This document shows positions 42,275 to 54,145 of a DNA stretch of 64,000 nt, piece after piece. Source of the DNA: Larix kaempferi. Its lineage: Eukaryota > Streptophyta > Pinopsida > Pinales > Pinaceae. The DNA lies in the NCBI GenBank assembly GCA_027924585.1, contig BSBM01000307.1:10252001-10316000 (forward strand), in the 5' to 3' direction. Made by a program: the position numbers and the translations under genes. Position 1 is the stretch's first letter; each line of letters begins with the position of its first letter. Below the pieces are notes generated by a model. It did no database searches and was not told where the DNA came from. It saw nothing but the letters and a program-made list of their open reading frames with translations.

Positions 42275-44900
42275 CCTATAAGACATTCCCACTGTTAGTA
42301 GACCAGTGCCATATTGGAGTAAAAAAAAGATATGTAATAAATACCTAATGATCGAGAAGGTTTAGGATCATTTAAACTTGGCGTTGATTAAGTAAGAAGA
42401 TAAATTACTTTTCTGCAATGAAAACCAACAACATAAATATGGAAGATAACCCAAAACCAACAGTGAAAATGCCCCGAAAAGTACCTCTCGATGATCAATA
42501 GTCCGAGGAGAGTTGATTCTCCCTAGGGCATACTTGTTTCAATGGATGATTGTTGCATTTAGGGATTGATTTCACATTTAGACTTGTAATTTTCTGTAGT
42601 AATGGTTGAACATATTGATTTAGCACTTCAAATCTTCCCAAGGTCACCCCGAATGACTTGGAAATGACCTAGGAACTTCTTGTTGCCCTTAGGGTTTGAA
42701 CTTCTTATGAAATTGGACCTGCAAAACACATATACCAGATTTGCAATAACTTCATAAGGGTTGATGTCATCTCTAATTAGGGCCCTTTAGGCGATAAAAC
42801 CACCTTTTATTGAGATTTTTCAACTTTTTATGAAATTTTCTAGCAATATAACAACTTCAAAACAATTATAACTGCATTAACTATTGCAAAAATAAATAAG
42901 TAAAATAATTTCAATGGCAAAAAATAAATATTTTTGGATTTTTCAAAAAATATTTGATTTTTAGGGGTTCTATATATTTTTTTCTATTTTTTCCAATATA
43001 TAGTACAAGGAATTTGATTAAAAAGAGTTGGATGAAGATGGGGGAATAATACCTAGGTCTTATTCCTTCCGGGCATATAAAAATTATGTTTCATTTTCAT
43101 CCTACAAGCCATCCTTTATTATAATGTTGCCTTGAAATGACAACCACCAAGTGATTTGTTTCATGTGGGTAAAATGAGATCGTTGGCATTTGTTCTTTAA
43201 GTTGATTATGAATGAACCATTGACTTCGAACTTTGATAAGAACTCTCTTTTTTACAAAGTTTGGAGGAGTTATTTTGAATCCATTTCAGATCACTTGAAG
43301 CTATCAATTATCAACGTTGTTTATAGCTTAAGGACTGATTAAACTCAATCAATTTGAGGTGTCTAGGTGGCTATGCACTGAGTGAAGGCTGTGGCTAGCC
43401 ATTTAAGCATTGTCTCAACTCTTATGTCCTCTTATATTTGATATCTAAAATAGGTGTTTGACAAATTGATCATGCTTAATATGATGTTTAAGCATCTTAT
43501 CCTCCCGTAAATCAACACAATCTCTTTGAGGTATTTGGATTGGCCGATTTTGAGAAACCCTCTTTTAAAGGATAGAGTTGAAGAATCGTTTTAGTTTTGG
43601 TAGATAATGTTACCCAATGTCTTAGAGATACATTAAAGGAATGGCCAAAGTTGTGAGAACATGCTAAGGAACTTTACCCAAATTGAACAATAAAGTTGTG
43701 CATTATGCTTAATCAATAAGTCTTTGAAATAATGAGAGAACATATCGAGCGTATTCCTACATACCCAAGGATCATGGAAAACAACCATGTATATAGACTC
43801 TTAAGTAAATTAAAAAAGAAAATAGTTGACCTTTAGTTTGACTCTGGGCACTTTGCCAATCTCAACGTTGTGCTTTCAACACCTCTTTCATTTAGGTGCA
43901 AACCATAGCCTTTAGAGAGTTTAAAACAAAAATATCAACATGGATTTCAATAGAGCCATTTTCATTACCTTGCAATATATATATTAAGGTAAAATTCGTA
44001 AAGACTTTTTGAATATGCCATCGTTGGCTTACTTGTTAGACACAAGGATAAAAAGAGTGACATTTAGAGTAACTAATCTATTATTAAATTGTCACTACAT
44101 ATCAAAGGCTTTCAAAAAATTTGTAATGAGAAGTGCAACCAATAATGATGTGATGTGCTAAGAAGTGCAACCAATAATGAGTAACACAAACCAAAAAATA
44201 AAAAAAATAAAATTCTTAAATATAAGAAAATATATGCTGCAATAAAAAAAATTACATACAACACAACACTCAACACTCCAAGCTCCTTTCTTTTGAACAT
44301 AAAAAATTATAAATTACAATCTGAAATCACATGCATCACAACGCCCCAAGCTCCTTTATTCTTTTAGGGTTTTTCTATATAATGCATTTTTTTGCAAACT
44401 AGATTATGACTATAACACATTTATTTAATACTAGAACATTCAAATCATAACATCACTATAAAAACCCATTCATTTAATAATAGAACATTTTAATTATAAA
44501 GTTATTATAAAAATTCAAATTTAAATTGAAGTAAGTTGACGTGTAGATAATTTGTTTTTTTTGTAATTTTTATATGAATTGGACAATACTATAAAATTAT
44601 TATTTTCATTGTTTAAATTACAATTTTGATTGCAAAAATAGATTCAACATCTTAAATTACTTTTGAGGCACCTCTATTATACATTTCCAACAACCTAAAA
44701 CTACAATTTCAACAACAATTCCAACTAAATTGTGTCTAGAAAAATAACAAAAAAACAAAAATATGTACACATAGATCTTTATCTTTAACAGGTTAAGTTA
44801 TAATGAATGTTTTATTACCCACAAATCATAACCCAACTTCGAACTCTGTAAAATTTTAACAAACTTTGTTTATATCTTACCATACATTGGCAATGCCTTA
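42275..44900. other. AT-rich degenerate intergenic sequence
   Basis: I see no gene, no LTR end and no clear repeat here. Long A/T runs are common. It forms the upstream flank of the BolA-like exon. Confidence 0.5.
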
Positions 44901-45009
44901 AATCACGTAAAGGTCCTCGCAGTCCCCTACGGTCTTATGCCCGTATGTGCGTGCTGCTTAGTATTTAGAGCTTTCTGATCCAGGGTACACCAACCACTCT
45001 GTTCAGGGA

Positions 45010-45303
45010 ATGGCTATGGCTTCTCTAATACTACCCACACTCGTCTCTTATGCGCTTCGAAATCCAGTCCTCTGCCGTGCCGCCTCTAAGTCAGTGGCCA
45101 GAGCCATTCTATTTCGCAGGGGGTTCACAATCAAGGCGCGGTATCCTTCATCGCGTTTAGCCGGCCATTTCCATGGTCTCCATGAGTGGGGGTCAAATTT
45201 GGGAGCCAGGAAGTCATCGAGACGTGGGTTCTGCGTTAGCTCCACAGAGGTTTCAGACTCAGGATCGGTGGACTCTCCCATGATGCAGGCGATGCAAAAT
45301 AAG
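45010..45303 (+). CDS. BOLA4: First coding exon of BolA-like protein, chloroplast/mitochondrial (BOLA4 type)
   Basis: An ATG in good plant context (GGGAATGGCTATGGC) opens 98 codons that end AAG|GTAAAT, a clean donor in phase 0. The first 65 residues are rich in Ser/Arg/Ala with almost no acidic residues, as in an organellar targeting peptide. The end, EVSDSGSVDSPMMQAMQNK, matches the conserved start of the mature part of plant BOLA4 proteins, where an intron is also expected before the I-K-E-x-L segment. BolA proteins act with monothiol glutaredoxins in iron-sulfur handling. The catalytic/binding BolA fold itself would be in later exons, which I do not see in the window. It is the only host gene I recognise and shows no decay. 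Confidence 0.72.
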
Positions 45304-48300
45304 GTAAATTTGGTCAGGAACTTTATTTTTCGTTTCATTCTTTAAGCGAATCCAAGCACTGGAATTCATATGACCATAACCCTGGCCTTAACCAGACATT
45401 TCATGAAACGTGTTCGAAGCCTTATTTAGGCTTCAGGGAAGACACACGGCTAGTAAAGTCTACACACAGTATATATTCTTTGTGAATCTCTTGGAAAACA
45501 AGAACAACAACTGTAATTATAATTCAATTCTTACAATTATAATTTTCAGGGTCATCTCTTATTCATAAAATGAGGGGCATAGTTATTGAATAGGATTATG
45601 TTTTTGGGTCTCGAAGAATGAGCTCTCATGTATAAAGAGTAGAGTAGAGGAATTATTGTCGTGGGACGAAATCCCATCACAGGGTATGTCTCTAGTAATA
45701 TCTTCTAATACATCAGACACTATCACAAATGGGCCACAAACCATGATGTCGATACTGTTGTTGATGTTGATGTTAGTATCGCAGAGAGCCACGAAACATG
45801 TTGTTGATATTAGATGTTAATATTGGAGAGAGGGAGGATACTAATAATGCTATCACATAAAACCAAATGACTTACACCTAATACCAGCTTCTAGATTGGC
45901 AAATTTTGTGGGTTATAGTAGTAAATATTGTGTAATTTCTCCGACAACAAACAATACCATGTTGAGAAGCTTTGGAAACAAAATTAGTTATAAAAGTCCC
46001 GACTGCATCAGTCCAGGAAACACCAAAGGACCGGATTGAGATGAAGAAGCAAACGAGGGGTAAAGCCACCGAGGAAGGTAACTTGTTTGGCAGAGTTGGA
46101 AATGATAAGAGTTTAAAGAAACAGAACTAATATGGCAATTGAATACCCTCCATTCAAATAAAGTTTGGCAGCATACTCCTGGTTTAGAGGCACCGAGGAC
46201 CTGTTATTGAGGTGCTAATCTTTATCAAAGAGCATTAACTGAGTCAGCGATCCATTAATAAGTTGAAAAATATTCAAAACAGGTATTTTGTTGTGCATTT
46301 GCTCAATAAGTGATTCATTGAGGAATTAAGAAAGTTGATTTTTAACATACGGTGTTGCGGGGAATTGGTTTTTTGTTGCAATGAGTTGTTTCTTTCGTAA
46401 TGCCGAATATGGGCTAGCAGCAATGATGCAGCGTTTTTAATGTCCCATACATTGGCGTTGTTAGTTCCAAGTAATATTTGGCACTCTTTCAGAATTTGCA
46501 ACTCAGAATTGATGACGTTGGTGTGAGGCATTCATTTTAGCAGGCCGTATTGATTCTTGAATTAATATTGCTGATTTAGTTTAATTGGCAACGGTGGCAC
46601 AATGAGGACTCCATGTAGAAAAACGTTGGTTGAAAATCGCTGCATCTTGATAAGTAGTGTTGGCATGCCAGGTGGTTTTATTAGGGCAACCGGAGGTTCA
46701 TCCGAGTACATTGGAGGATGACATACACAGTGGCGTCCTTTCTATAACAATGGCACTTGCATTACTGAACTTCTGCTACATTCAGTATGGAAATATCATG
46801 CATTCGAGAATGGATGTTAATAAAAGTCTCGGTTTCTATTTTAGTTTTTATTCAGTTTTCGCTTCAATTGTCAATGTAAATTTGAGTAGCAGTAGAGGCC
46901 GCTGCAAGAATAGTGGGCACATACCTCTGTAAATTTGAACGTAGCATTTCAAATTGCCTTATGGAGGAGATGATTAGTTTCTGTTTATGGTAAGGTTACC
47001 TCAGTAAAAGCATCATGTAACTGTTTTGATGCTGTAGCAGTCCACAGTCTAGACGTGAGTCGTGGAGTCATAGCGGTATGAAACTTGTCAAAAGATTGTC
47101 TAATGATCAGGTGATGCTATTTGAATTTTGAATCGCTTCAAGCACTGAAACGTCGGCATTTTTCTGATCAGTCTTTGGTGCCTGTTTTACAGTAGACCAT
47201 TGTCAGATTGGTTCTCCTTAGCCATTCCAAGGAGGCAGATTCAGAAGATCATAAGAAATCATTCTGCCTGCTTCATTAAAGGTGATGTGTCATGAGTTGT
47301 ACTGTGTGGTATGTTACAATGCAGTTGTTGATGTAGTCATTGACTGCTGACTCTCATTAAGTCTAGTTGTTTCGAGTCCCACTAGGACAGCTTTGATGAG
47401 TGCAAGCTCATAGCATAGTTGTACTTTTTTTCTATTTGAATACAAAAAATATTTCAGACTGAAACACTAGCCCTGTTAATGTTTCAGGACTCATATATCG
47501 TACACCAGTTTTTGGCAACCTTTTCTTTTCAGAAGTTTTGATAATTGGCAGGCATGTGTTTGAAGAAATTTCAATAAGAATGACAAAAAATACTGGATAA
47601 AGTTTTACTGAAGTATATATTGTGTCAATTTTAGCTTAAGAACAGCCCTTCCGTCTAGAAAGTGTCTGGCACGAAATCTATGGAGGTTGGTTACTGTTGT
47701 GACATGAGGTAGCATTCCATCTGTCAAAATAATGCACACTAGTGGGGTGGCTTAGCAGTCAGCTTGTGGTAATTGCCAAGTCCAAAAAGCATTGCTGGTA
47801 AAACTTATAGAGTAAGTTCAGATACTGTTGTTGCTGAGGGTGGCAATTCATGTGTGCATGACAGACTAGTGGCCTGTTTGAGTATTGGAATATGGCGATT
47901 GCTGAAATTGTATATTTAAATTGAAAACAATCTCTGTACGTAAAGGGTTGGGAAAAAATGTGAAAGGCAGGAGCCTAATTTTTCTGCCAATTTTCTTATG
48001 ATAGATCCAATTTTGTTTTCTTTGATGGTAGAGAGCCGCATGCACTTCTTGATATCCAATAATCTGTGTTGACTCCACATGAAAAGCTCCAGATATCAGA
48101 GAGCTTCATTTGAATTTGGTTTAGTGTTAAACATTTTCCATTGTATTTTGATCTACCACTGGATTGTATTTAATTTGACATAAGGTGTCATGTTGCAAAA
48201 GAAAATTCTTGTTTTGAATTTGTTAAAAAATTGACATTTTCATGTGACAATTATACACTGCTGTTTTGATCTTCTAGTTTGCTACACGGAATAATTTGAA

Positions 48301-48379
48301 TGTTGTCTTACTTGACACCTAACACATCCCATGGGAAAGTTCAGATGGTGTGCTATGTAATGGCTAAGAATGTTTTAAA
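45304..48379 (+). other. Putative intron 1 of the BolA-like gene, first part
   Basis: This is non-repetitive-looking sequence with no coding exon that I can recognise. I looked for BolA motifs (G-D-G-R-H and V-N-R-Q-R type) on the plus strand and did not find them. Confidence 0.45.
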
Positions 48380-49260
48380 AACCCACCAAATCGTAGCTGG
48401 AATCAGCCAGTTCAGCTGGTCTAACCCTCAACCCCCCTGAACTGGCCGTTGAAGCAGTTCAGCGAACAGTTTCATACTGAACCGGCCAGTTTGGTATGGA
48501 ATGGCCCAGTTTGGTTTTGAACTAGCCAGTTCGGTGTGGAACTGGCCAGTTTTGGTTTCCAACCAGCTGATTTGGCATGCAACCGGTCAGACCAGTCGGT
48601 TCAAGTGGTTCTGTCCCAAATCATTCTGGGTGTGGTTAGTATTTTCAGGGGTCCTGACCCTTAAAATAAAATAAAAATTTAAAAAGCCCAAATTTGTGCT
48701 CTTCTGCCCCAAAACCCTAAAATAGAGTTATACAAGGGCCTGCCTCTATTTTCTGCTCACCTCTCACATTGAGCATTTGAGAGCATTTGGAGTTTGTGGA
48801 GTTGTATTGAAGAGTTGTGATTCAGAGTGATCTTGGAGCTTGTTTGGCATTCCTTGTGGGTTGTTTGTGGTGGATTTGGCATCTGGAGGCTACATCCCAT
48901 CTACTATCTTGGAGGGGTTCTTGATCGGATTTTTGTGCCCATTCACAGTTATGTTAAATCTGCCCCTTTTTTTTCTCATAAAATTGTAGATCTGAAATAT
49001 ATTTTTTTGCTGTAAAAAAATAAAGAAAGGGTTTTCATATTTACATTTGTAGATTTGTTTTCATTTACCATGGTCCCTATGACCAAAGACCCTACATGGG
49101 CCCGTGCTGATGTTGTTGATAAAGAAATTTATTACAAATATTGCAAGAAACTCATACAAAATGGGGGTTCATAGGCTGAAAGAACACCTAGCTGGTCAAA
49201 GGGGCCGAGATGTCTTGTATGATTTTATTGAGATTGGGGCCACCATATTGGAAATGCAAA
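48380..49260 (+). mobile_element. hAT-type transposon fragment: ACCGG/CCAGTT-rich end and BED finger
   Basis: From 48395 to 48620 the motifs GGCCAGTTTGGT and AACCGGCCAGT recur, as in subterminal regions of hAT elements. From the ATG at 49070 the sequence reads MTKDPTWARADVVDKEIYYKYCKKLIQNGG and, after a one-base shift, HRLKEHLAGQRG, which is a BED zinc finger. The first zinc Cys is Tyr. The catalytic part of the transposase is not seen. Confidence 0.6.
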
Positions 49261-49894
49261 ACATGCTTGACAAATTTTAGGGAAGACAAGGCTATGTAGA
49301 AAGAGACAAGGGATGAAATAGGGTGAAGTAGGTAGATTGAATACCAAACCAACCCTCTAGTGTTGAAGGCTGTCGCTCTAACCCTTCTGTCAGTGTTAGG
49401 GACCCCTTGTTATGTTCCTCCCATTCATTAAAATCAGCCTAGTATTACAAACTCACTTTAAACATGAAGAACATTCACTTTTTTTTTTTACCTTCCACCC
49501 CTACCAGTGTCTCTCAACCAATGTTTTAAAACTCGGACTCAGACTTGGAATCGGTCGAGGGTCAACTCGGACTCGAACTCGGCTATGGCTTAGACCAGTT
49601 TGAACTTAATGACTCGGTTTACTAAAAAATACATAAAATATGAAAATTTTAATGGAAAAAAATCATTTTAAAGATTCCAAACAATTAGAGACAATAGGGT
49701 GAACCGGTGAATATATCAAAATGGCACTAAGTGCAATATATATGTGAAACAAAATAAGTAATCAACAAAGCTTTAAATGGCCTCTAGAATCCAAAACACA
49801 ACGTGCTAAAAGCCTACTACATATCATTGATCAACATGATCAATCATAAAACATATCACCACTGTTGGAAATGGGATCCTGGGCATGAGCCATA
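49261..49894. other. Sequence with ACTCGG-rich patch, no gene
   Basis: 49530-49620 contains ACTCGGACTCAGACT and ACTCGGACTCGAACTCGG, another transposon-end-like patch. Nothing coding is seen. Confidence 0.4.
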
Positions 49895-49899
49895 GGACC

Positions 49900-52800
49900 T
49901 GTTATCACACCATAGTAGCTGGGCTACTATTCTTGTTGAGCAAATATCTGCACATTTCAGAGCTTTGCTTTTACAGAGATCAACTATGATGAGCTTGTTA
50001 TTTGTGATCACTCATGGATCAGAGCAGTATATTGTATCAGACTTTTATTAGACCTTGTGCCAAGGCTGAGCCTTGAGAGCTTAGATTTGATGATCGATGT
50101 GACCCTTTGTTCCATACAGTTTCAGTTCAGTGCCCAGTGATGTTATTGCAGTAGTGTTTCAGATCTCTATTGATGATTATTGTGATGTGATATGACCTAT
50201 GGACTTCTGATTATTGACTTTGGATTATTATCTTGTTGTTTTAGTCATCTTCATAGTATTGACTCGGTATATGATTCATAATGTGGCAGTACTATTTAAA
50301 ATAAAATAAAATATCTTGGATGATGTTATAATTATAAAATGGATGTATTACTTGCACACTTAGGTTTTCTGACAATACCCATCGGTTTCATTACCCTTTT
50401 ATGAGCATAGATATGGTCTTTCCTGACATCCTTGTCTGCTAGCTTAGGCACCATTTCATTTGACTCCATCCATCCATGACCTTCCTTATTTGACTTGCCT
50501 TCTTGACTTCTTGATACTGAGGACTTCCCCATTTCTACCTTTGTGTTGGACCGCATCCATGTTTGTTTTGTGTCTCGGCTCCGAGTTAGTGACAGAACTT
50601 GCCTCTGGTAAGTTGGATTGTATGCCTAAATCATTCTGGTCGGTTGTCCCGATGTTTGGCATTGTGTAGAAGTCCCCCTAGTCACTTGAGTGTTGTTGGC
50701 TAGAATTGAAAGCTTATGTACTACTTATTGGAAATATATTATGAAAGCCTGTGAACTTGAAATTCTAGAATGTGTTTCTTAACACACGTGAATAAAGGCT
50801 ATAGCGATGAATTGCTAAAATACTCCTTAAAGAGTATAGAAAAGGTCCAAAAAGCAAATGTTACTCAAAGTTATATATATTATTGCTGACCTTGTATATA
50901 TGAACATGCCCCAGATGCAAGCTGCGATTAGTTGTGCTTCTTAGCACACGTGAAATCCTAGAGGGGTTATGTAGGCCGAAAAGGCCATGGAAATGAAATG
51001 AATGATCCTAATGAACCTGGATCAGCTTGATGTAGACATGATGCCTAAGTTGAATAAACACTCTCTAAACAACTTATCCATTTGTGAGGCACAACCCTTC
51101 CCTTTGTTATTTTGTCGAGCACAGAGTGTAGCTCCCCCTCTCCCCGTCCAAATTGTCACCTAGTTGAGTTTGGTCAAGTCATCCCCTTTGCCCAACCTTG
51201 TCTTAGCCTTCACCCTTAGCTAGCAGTTAGACCATGTCCAATGGGTGAGTCTGTCATTTAAGCTTTTGTGCAAGTAAAATATAAATAACATTAAATATAT
51301 ACATGTATTAACTGCCATGGAATGATGTTTATACTTTAAGTTAAGCTGTGAATATGATCTAAAGGAACATGTCTTAGTCTTTGTCATAATCTTGTCCTTG
51401 ATTATATTTTGACCTAGTCAAACATAGTTTGACTATGGTCATTCTTGGGATCCGTGGTGATGTGGACCATGTATGCTTATGGATGATGATTGATGGTCCC
51501 ACATACTCTTGTTGATGACTCCATATCATGGACATATGCTTTAGATGATGGTTGATGCAGTTGATCAGTTTTATTATTATTTCTAGATCATCATATTTTA
51601 CACTGTCCGGGTATGGTGGACCCTACTGTTGACCCCTCAGGTCAACCCATGGTGTATGAGTACACATTCTTAGTAGATTTGGGTCTTCTGGATCCATTGA
51701 GACACTTATCTTTCAGCTCCAGGCACTTCTGATGATGATAGATGTAGTTATCGACCTGTTGACCCGTTTTGGGCATGCTGACCTAGCCTGTCCAGCAGAG
51801 GCTTGGAGGCCAGTCGTTGCCTAGGGCGTTGTGTCTGAAGGTGGTGGTCCAGCCACTTGATTTTACCATTATACCCCCTTCCAGACACCCCGGTGCCCTC
51901 AGGTTGACAGTGCAGGTACCCTGGGTGGCAGTTTGTGCAGTTTCAGGGTTTTTCAGGAGGATTAAAAATGGAATAAAAGTGTCACTGAGGATTTCGATTT
52001 GGGCAATTGAGGCAAGGTTTTGGCACTTGGTCTTCATAAAGGTCTTCCAGGGTGAACCCCCCATTTTCCAGTTAGTTGGCATCAGTCAGTGGGGTCCACA
52101 GTGGCCACAGGAGGCCTTTTACTGCATGTCTCTCATAGATTTTGAGGACAGGATTTGATCATTTATGTTATTTGGACATGTCATGGTCCCATTATTTTAT
52201 ATTATTGTGCCATGGGGATGAGCTAGTAAGGATTGATGCCTCCTAGCCCCACCATGAGCTTCTTGAGTCATTTCCATGTCATATTAGGTGGGCCCATGTA
52301 TATTTAGCCCCCTTTGAGGGATGATGTCACCCTCCTTAGTCTTTTTGAGGGATGACGTCACTCTACTTTTGAGTGATCCATGTGATATTATGTTAGGCTC
52401 ATCTTAGCCATTGATTATATTGTTAGATCTTTTGATCTCAACCACTCACTTGTTGTATTGAAAAGTGGTTTTGTGGTTTAGGGTTTTGGTCTTTATTATC
52501 CTATATAAGGAGGAGACCCCCCTATTGTAAAAGCACCTTTGGGCTCTGGAAAATGTGGAATGAAAATATTATTTTGGTGATCTACTTCTTGGCTTTGATT
52601 GGGTTACTCTTGTATATGTTCTTGCATCTCTTGTTTCTAGACGTTGTTTGCTTTTCAGGTGAAATCGACATCAAGAGAGGGAGGTTGAATTGCTTGGAGC
52701 TAGAGCACGTTTTGCTTGATGGGAAGATTGTAGGGGTTGCTCACATCCCCCATGGGCAAGACGTCTTCATCTTGAGGGAGTTTTTCAATTGTGATTTGTC

Positions 52801-54140
52801 CATTGATTGCTTCTTTGATATGACATGCTTAGATCTCATTGATTTGTGGATCAAATCTAACTTGATGTAGTTTGATTTACAGGTTTCATGGGACATATCT
52901 CCTCCTAGGGCTTGGACTATTTGGGTTGAAGACACTTGGATCAAGCTTGGAATTGTAACTAGGGCAACAATCATCCATATGCTAAGAGGCCGCAAGCTTA
53001 CGAGGTAAGATCTACAAGGTATGTATCTATTTCGCTTGTTCTCCATCCTATTGGCCACAAACACCATTAAAATTAAAACTCTCATTTCCACTTTTTTCTA
53101 GATCTACTTGGATCTAGCTTAGCTTTGGGGATAATAAAAAGAACCCACCTCTATAGGATCCACGACAATTCGGATCTATAGTTTGGTGGCAATTGGCCTT
53201 CATTTGACACACTTTCCAAGGCACCTAGCCCTCCTTGAGGCAATTCGCATTGCTTGGGGAAGGCTAGTTGGGCTAGATCCTTGACATGGGTAGGTGAGAT
53301 CCCACTTGATTTGCATTGGTCTACCTTGATAACCTACCCCTAGTGCTTCACCTTGTTGATTTTCACCTTGTGGGCCCCATTTCTCAATTTGAGGGATTGA
53401 GCCCCACTTGGGTCACTTGGTGATGCATTTTGCATCTTAGATCTATGGAGATCTAGGTCATATTTGGGCATGCCATCCTAAACCCACCTTGAATATTGCC
53501 TAAGCTACCCCGATCTACAGTTTGGCATAATTTGGACTCCATCTACCCCTTCATCTCAAGGCACTAGTCTCCCTTGGGAAATTCGCACTCCTTGGGTTAG
53601 TGGCCTTTTCCTAGATCCCATATGTGGGTGTTGTCTATCTCATCTTGGATCCATAGATCTATCTCATCTCATCCACTTAGTGCCATCTCATCCCTAATCC
53701 AACCAAGTGGGCCCTATTTGGACCATTTTCCACTTTTTAAGGAGTGGGCCCCACTTGTGTATTTTCATGGTGCTAGATCTATCCACTTGGTCTTCATAAG
53801 TGGCCTTAGTCATTCATTGGTTGAAACACTGGTCACTTCTTAAGCCTCTTCAACCACATCTTAAACTCTTTGGTCCACTAAATCTTCACGCATTGGTTTC
53901 CGTAACCCACTTTACACGTTTCCCTAGAAACCTTTGTGTTAGCTAATCTTCATTGATTGGCTAGGGTCTCCCCATGGGTCTTGATTCTTCTTGATCTAAA
54001 GTGAAGAGTGCCTCGGTTATCGTGACTCCCAGCTTGCATTGGGAACCGTGGCATCTCTTGGGTCACCTCTTTAGTTGTCCGTCTCCTCTACCATCCCGGA
54101 TGGGATACCTTTAGGGACAACTACAAGTTGTGTGATAACA
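49900..54140 (+). repeat. Very long solo LTR (4241 bp) with GGACC target duplication
   Basis: TGTTATCACAC and GTGTGATAACA are perfect 11-bp inverted ends, flanked by GGACC at 49895-49899 and 54141-54145. No gag or pol motif is inside. A core promoter TCCTATATAAGGAGG at 52500-52514 suggests plus orientation with U3 about 2.6 kb and R/U5 about 1.6 kb. The ends resemble those of element A (TGTTATCAC). A non-autonomous element without recognisable internal LTRs cannot be excluded. Confidence 0.75.
52502..52510 (+). promoter_or_regulatory. TATA box in the 4.2-kb LTR
   Basis: TATATAAGG is followed by a short GC-richer stretch (GGAGACCCCCC), typical of an LTR core promoter. Confidence 0.5.
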
Positions 54141-54145
54141 GGACC

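Noticed and set aside
45010-45345. Reading the BolA-like frame through to 45345
   Set aside because: The last 14 codons after AAG at 45303 are unlike BolA proteins and the GTAAAT donor fits the expected intron position.
46274-46531. Minus-strand 85-codon frame in the putative BolA intron
   Set aside because: No domain and no splice or promoter context; probably chance.
52553-52870. 105-codon plus-strand frame with a hydrophobic start, downstream of a TATA box
   Set aside because: It lies in the R/U5 part of the 4.2-kb LTR, matches no family I know and is of a length expected by chance.
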